Program-made: the position numbers and the translations under genes
Notes under the pieces: generated by a model
Told to the model about the DNA's origin: nothing
Database searches by the model: none
What the model saw: only the letters and a program-made list of their open reading frames with translations
Shown here: piece by piece, positions 61,062-64,000 of the stretch
How the letters are laid out: the number at the start of each line of letters is the position of its first letter
How positions within the stretch are numbered: the first letter of the stretch is position 1
Source: Cyanobacteria bacterium CYA
GTDB lineage: Bacteria > Planctomycetota > Phycisphaerae > Phycisphaerales > UBA1924
Length of the DNA stretch: 64,000 bases
Assembly (NCBI GenBank): GCA_008363215.1
Contig: RHKP01000018.1
Span: 124,001 to 188,000, forward strand
Reading direction: 5' to 3'

Positions 61062-61144
61062 GGACGCGGCAGTCGGGAGGCCGCAGGGCCTGCGCTCGCA
61101 CGAGATTCGACGCGAATCGGTGCCATCGAACTCCGCTTCGTGCT

Positions 61145-61179
61145 TTCGGCATGCTCCCTCGCTGGCGCTTCGGGCTTGT
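61145..61179. repeat. Dispersed intergenic repeat, copy 1 (35 nt)
   Basis: This 35-nt segment matches the one at 63728-63762 at 32 of 35 positions and contains GCTCCCTCGC and GCTTCGGGCTTGT. It lies in the gap between the AAA gene and the porin gene (61062-61255), which holds no other feature. Confidence 0.7.
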
Positions 61180-61255
61180 CCAAGTCCGCATCGTGCTCTT
61201 CGTGGTCTTCATCTCTTCGTGTCTGCATGTCAGTGCTTCGTTGGGTTTTGTCGCA

Positions 61256-62413
61256 TCAGAACACCAACTGAAACTCTGCGCGCAGTGCGACCTGCCCGCC
61301 GCCCGGGCCGAGCAGCCCCGAGCCCGGGTCCGGCCCGAAGTTGAGGATCACCGTGTCGGGCAGGTCATTGGGGAACCACTCCGCGTCGGCTTTGAAGCGC
61401 AGTGCATGTCCGGCGATGTACCAGGTCAGCCCGCCGGTGATCGCGGGGAAGGGATCATCGCCGCTCGAGTCACTGTCGGGGATCACCATCGCTCCGCGCG
61501 CAAACAACTCGAGGGTGTCACTCACGAACACACCCCCCTGCACCAGCACGCCGTAGTCCACCGAATCATCGCCGCCGTCACGCTCCAGGTATCGCGCGAT
61601 TCCGCCGGCCATGAGCGAGGCGCGGCGCGCTTCCCATGACAGATCCAGAGTCAGTTCAGTCAGCGCTTCAATCGGTACGCCGGCGAACGTGTCGGTGTGC
61701 CCCTGGTGGTGCAGCGCCACGCCGCCCATCAATCCGCCCTGCTCATTGCCCAGGCTGGTGACGTCGCCGAACTGCGCCCATGAGCCGTCGAACAGCGCCT
61801 CGACGCGCGCGGTCAGCGCGTAGTCGGCCTCGCCGGGCGCGTCATACCTGGTGTTGAACCCGCGGATGCCGTCGGACACGGCCGCCATCAGGTGCAGCGC
61901 CTGACTCCTGTACTCCAGTTGCACGCCCTGTGAATAGATCGTGCAGAACGTCGTGTTCACCACTGAGCGCTCGATCGCGAGCAGGTATCGCTCGGCCACC
62001 AGCCACTCACGCAGCAGCGGCAACTTGAACTGCCCGACGGTCAGCGACCACTCGTCGCTGATGTTCCACCTGGTCCAGGCGTCGAAGAAACTGAGTTGTC
62101 CGTTCGGACCGGCCGAGGGGAGAATGAGAAACTCGATCTTCTGTTCGGGCAGTGTTCCACTGATGAGCAGGCGGGTGCGCTGCATCGTAAACCCGCTGGT
62201 CACGTCCTTGGGCGCCTGGTCGCCGCCGACCACATCGAAATAGCGGAACTGCATGTACCCGCCCAGGCTCAGTTTCGGCCCGTCGGGCTGCTCGACGTAG
62301 AACATCTTGTCGCGACCGGCCTGCCCGAGCAGTTCTCGCTCGAAGGCCCGCGCCCGGTCCGTCGGTTCCAACCCGCACGCAAGCCCGGTCCACACGACGG
62401 CCAATGCCAGCAC
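61256..62413 (-). CDS. Outer-membrane porin, OprO/OprP-like
   Basis: The start is a GTG at 62413 with GGGAGGTGG nine bases upstream. After a signal-like start (MLALAVVWTGLACG), the protein has alternating beta strands typical of a 16-18-stranded barrel and ends in Phe (LRAEFQLVF), the BAM signal. Stretches such as KLSLGGYMQFRYFDV and WSLTVGQFKLPLLREWLV resemble phosphate-selective porins. Substrate selectivity is not predictable. It is followed by a YbgC-type gene on the same strand. Confidence 0.8.
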   Translation of the reverse strand: MLALAVVWTGLACGLEPTDRARAFERELLGQAGRDKMFYVEQPDGPKLSLGGYMQFRYFDVVGGDQAPKDVTSGFTMQRTRLLISGTLPEQKIEFLILPSAGPNGQLSFFDAWTRWNISDEWSLTVGQFKLPLLREWLVAERYLLAIERSVVNTTFCTIYSQGVQLEYRSQALHLMAAVSDGIRGFNTRYDAPGEADYALTARVEALFDGSWAQFGDVTSLGNEQGGLMGGVALHHQGHTDTFAGVPIEALTELTLDLSWEARRASLMAGGIARYLERDGGDDSVDYGVLVQGGVFVSDTLELFARGAMVIPDSDSSGDDPFPAITGGLTWYIAGHALRFKADAEWFPNDLPDTVILNFGPDPGSGLLGPGGGQVALRAEFQLVF

Positions 62414-62485
62414 AAGCCACCTCCCAGCCGAACAGGCCTCGGGAGATGATATTCAGGATATACGGATCTTCAAGGCGTGATTCAA

Positions 62486-62968
62486 TCACGTATCTGCTGC
62501 CACGAGCCAGTCCGGCAGCGCCTGGGGGCGTCCGGTTCGGTCGACGCACGCCAGTTCGCTCAATCCGACGCAGCACACACCGTCAAGCGGTATGCCCGGG
62601 TCGTGGGGGCCGGGTGCCCGTCCGGCACGCTGGGCAACCGCGACTTCGTACTCGTGCCTGATCTTGATGCGAGAGCCTCCGACGACGCGCGTGCGGATCT
62701 CCAGCAGATCGTCGTATCGAATCGGCCTGCGGTAGCGCAACTCGAGTTTGGTCACGACCAGGAACACGCCGGCCTGCTCGAGTTGGGCGTAGGTGACGCC
62801 GGCGTCGCGGAGAATTTCCGTCCGGGCCATCTCCAGCCACGGGACGTAACTGGCGTGGTGGGCCACGCCCATCGGGTCGCATTCGCAATAGCGCACGCGC
62901 ACCTGCATCACCCCGCGATCGGGCACGGGGACATCGGGCGCCGGGGCGTGCGACGAGCGTTCGGTCAT
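62486..62968 (-). CDS. ybgC: Acyl-CoA thioesterase, YbgC/4HBT hot-dog family
   Basis: The hot-dog domain shows VRYCECDPMGVAHHASYVPW with the catalytic Asp, then LEMARTEILRDAGVTYAQLE, RYRRPIRYDDLLEIRTRVVG and KIRHEYEVA. YbgC-like enzymes cleave short acyl-CoA or acyl-ACP and are often tied to envelope genes. The start at 62968 gives 160 residues. It sits 20 nt after the uncharacterised 62989-63636 gene. Symbol by family resemblance. Confidence 0.85.
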   Translation of the reverse strand: MTERSSHAPAPDVPVPDRGVMQVRVRYCECDPMGVAHHASYVPWLEMARTEILRDAGVTYAQLEQAGVFLVVTKLELRYRRPIRYDDLLEIRTRVVGGSRIKIRHEYEVAVAQRAGRAPGPHDPGIPLDGVCCVGLSELACVDRTGRPQALPDWLVAADT

Positions 62969-62988
62969 CGCGGGCAGTGTAGGGAACC

Positions 62989-63636
62989 TCAGCGGCCCCA
63001 GAACTGCTCCCACACATCGCCGGGACCGATGTCATCGAGTCGGCGGCGTAACTCGGAGTCGATCTCATCGAAGGTGCCCAGCCGCGGGGGTGGCGCAAGC
63101 ACCGCCGGCTCGTCGCGGGCGTGCCGCAGGTCCAGACTTCCGTCGCCGCTCACCGAGATCACCCAGCGTCCCTCGCCCAGACTGCGGTAGACGGCCTTTC
63201 CGAAGGTCGCGCCGCCTGCATCCCAATCGACGTTCGCCAGGGCCGGGTCGACCAGCAGTCCGCGCGACGGCGGAGTCTGTGCGTCGAAGACGCGCCGGAT
63301 CCACAAGCGCCCGTCAACAATGGCGTAATCCACGTAGATCTCGCCAGCCGGGTCGAACTCGGTGGGGATTTCATGCACGACGCCGGCGGCGTTGCAGATG
63401 CGCACGCTGAGTTTGCCGCCGAGCACGAGCAGTTCGGTGACGGCCGTGCGACGCACTGCCTCGTTGTACTGCTCGCGCAGGCTTTCATAGCGCCCGGCGA
63501 TGTCTTCGAGGCGCTGCCGGTAGACGCCCTCGGCCAGGTCCGCCCGAATGAGGTGATAGCCCAGCAGCGAGGCCCCGACTCCCAGAGCCCCGACGGCTGT
63601 GAACGCGAGCATGGTTGAAAAGCGTGGGCGCGCCAT
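62989..63636 (-). CDS. Single-helix membrane protein, unknown function
   Basis: AGGGAG lies 6 nt before the ATG at 63636 (63648 is an alternative). One helix (TMLAFTAVGALGVGASLLGY) is followed by a coiled-coil-like stretch (YRQRLEDIAGRYESLREQYN) and an exported beta-rich domain. It is followed by the YbgC-like gene. No family is recognised. Confidence 0.65.
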   Translation of the reverse strand: MARPRFSTMLAFTAVGALGVGASLLGYHLIRADLAEGVYRQRLEDIAGRYESLREQYNEAVRRTAVTELLVLGGKLSVRICNAAGVVHEIPTEFDPAGEIYVDYAIVDGRLWIRRVFDAQTPPSRGLLVDPALANVDWDAGGATFGKAVYRSLGEGRWVISVSGDGSLDLRHARDEPAVLAPPPRLGTFDEIDSELRRRLDDIGPGDVWEQFWGR

Positions 63637-63727
63637 GACTCCCTTCATACGCTATCGGCCGGATGCGGGTTTGCGCTGGAGTGGCTTGTGTACGTCGCGC
63701 GCCTTCGACCGGGCTCCAGGTCGGTGA

Positions 63728-63762
63728 TTCGGCACGCTCCCTCGCCGCCGCTTCGGGCTTGT
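63728..63762. repeat. Dispersed intergenic repeat, copy 2 (35 nt)
   Basis: Same element as 61145-61179 with three substitutions. Sequence after it (ATCGCTCTTCGT) is also similar to that after copy 1, so the unit may be about 50 nt. It lies between the 62989 gene and the partial gene at the window end. Confidence 0.7.
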
Positions 63763-63784
63763 ACGATCGCTCTTCGTCTCTGGG

Positions 63785-64000
63785 TCACTCCATCCAGCCG
63801 AGGGCCTGCATGTCGGCCAGCGGCTCCTCGAACGAGCAACTCCCGTAGCCCAGCGCCAGGTGCGAGCGGGCCTTGGACAGAACGTCTGAGTGGATCTTCC
63901 GTTCGCGCCAGCGCGCGTGCGAATCGGTGAATTCAAAGGCCTTCGGGTCATTCTCGGCCAGAAGGGCCCGCGCCGTCGATTCGTCGATCGTGCGCTCGAA
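63785..64000 (-). CDS. C-terminal part of an unrecognised protein (window-end partial)
   Basis: Read on the minus strand, the frame is open from the window end to a TGA at 63785-63787. The 71 residues include TIDESTARALLAENDPKAFE, HSDVLSKARSHLALGYGSC and LADMQALGWME at the end. It is helical with no recognised domain. No start codon is inside the window because the N-terminus is beyond 64000. Codon use is normal for this genome, so it is probably a real gene. Confidence 0.6.
   Translation of the reverse strand, partial: FERTIDESTARALLAENDPKAFEFTDSHARWRERKIHSDVLSKARSHLALGYGSCSFEEPLADMQALGWME

Noticed and set aside
1-64000. CRISPR array, IS element or prophage
   Set aside because: No regularly spaced repeats, transposase, integrase or phage structural genes were seen in either strand.

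Overview
The window looks like a chromosomal segment of a high-GC planctomycete, most likely of the Phycisphaerae/Phycisphaerales type. The main signs are secreted proteins ending in a paired dockerin-like module with NFFDVQ repeats and a terminal GC dipeptide, PEP-CTERM-like tails, a HYExAFE-type protein, a prepilin-like protein of planctomycete style, a signal peptidase with a very large insertion, and Gram-negative envelope genes (MlaD/MlaF, porin, Kdo-kinase-like protein). This placement is inference from gene content. No rRNA, CRISPR array, insertion sequence or complete tRNA was found.

Layout. 1-7.2 kb: three consecutive + strand exported proteins (beta-solenoid adhesin, metzincin protease with parallel beta-helix, five-heme cytochrome c) that share the same C-terminal dockerin module, followed by an orphan piece of that module. 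7.2-15 kb (- strand): signal peptidase I, RicT-like protein, small exported proteins, HYExAFE protein, MlaD, MlaF and a DUF4190 protein. 15.1-18 kb: a lower-GC block with an FGE-fold protein translationally coupled to a secreted protein. 18.2-21.4 kb: a broken cysteine desulfurase, then a tightly overlapping run (membrane protein, rnpA, yidD, TetR regulator). 21.4-24.8 kb: two ketoacyl-synthase genes flanking a GxxExxY protein. 24.9-33.9 kb: truA, an orphan DNA methyltransferase, a PEP-CTERM-like protein divergent from a subtilisin, topA, miaA. 33.9-42.5 kb: an erythromycin-esterase-like protein, der, DUF502, hpf, a PtsN-like protein, HPr, a Kdo-kinase-like protein, a glycosyltransferase and a DEAD-box helicase. 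42.7-45.5 kb: a lower-GC block with a secreted protein, a Cys-rich protein, a frameshifted MauE-like protein and a prepilin-like protein. 45.6-51.7 kb: pdxJ divergent from a DUF2089 regulator, a sigma/anti-sigma pair divergent from an ABC-2 permease, a DUF1450 protein and purE. 51.7-55.8 kb: a CHASE2-type Ser/Thr kinase followed by two paralogous exported proteins. 55.9-64 kb: a DUF6065-like ORF, a UbiA prenyltransferase, a kexin-like dockerin protease, a Ycf46-like AAA ATPase, a porin, a YbgC-like thioesterase and two uncharacterised proteins, the last cut by the window end.

Most of the window is housekeeping (tRNA modification, topoisomerase, ribosome GTPase, purine and B6 synthesis). The accessory layer is extracellular. 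Many adjacent same-strand genes overlap by 4 nt (ATGA or GTGA), which argues for translational coupling. Several genes look broken or have lost catalytic residues: cysteine desulfurase, MauE-like protein, DUF6065-like ORF, first ketoacyl synthase, erythromycin-esterase-like protein and the kexin-like protease. These are the points most worth checking against raw reads and relatives. The best candidates for something undescribed are the dockerin-anchored surface set that includes a multiheme cytochrome, the His-less/complete ketoacyl-synthase pair, and the CHASE2 kinase with its two paralogous exported proteins.
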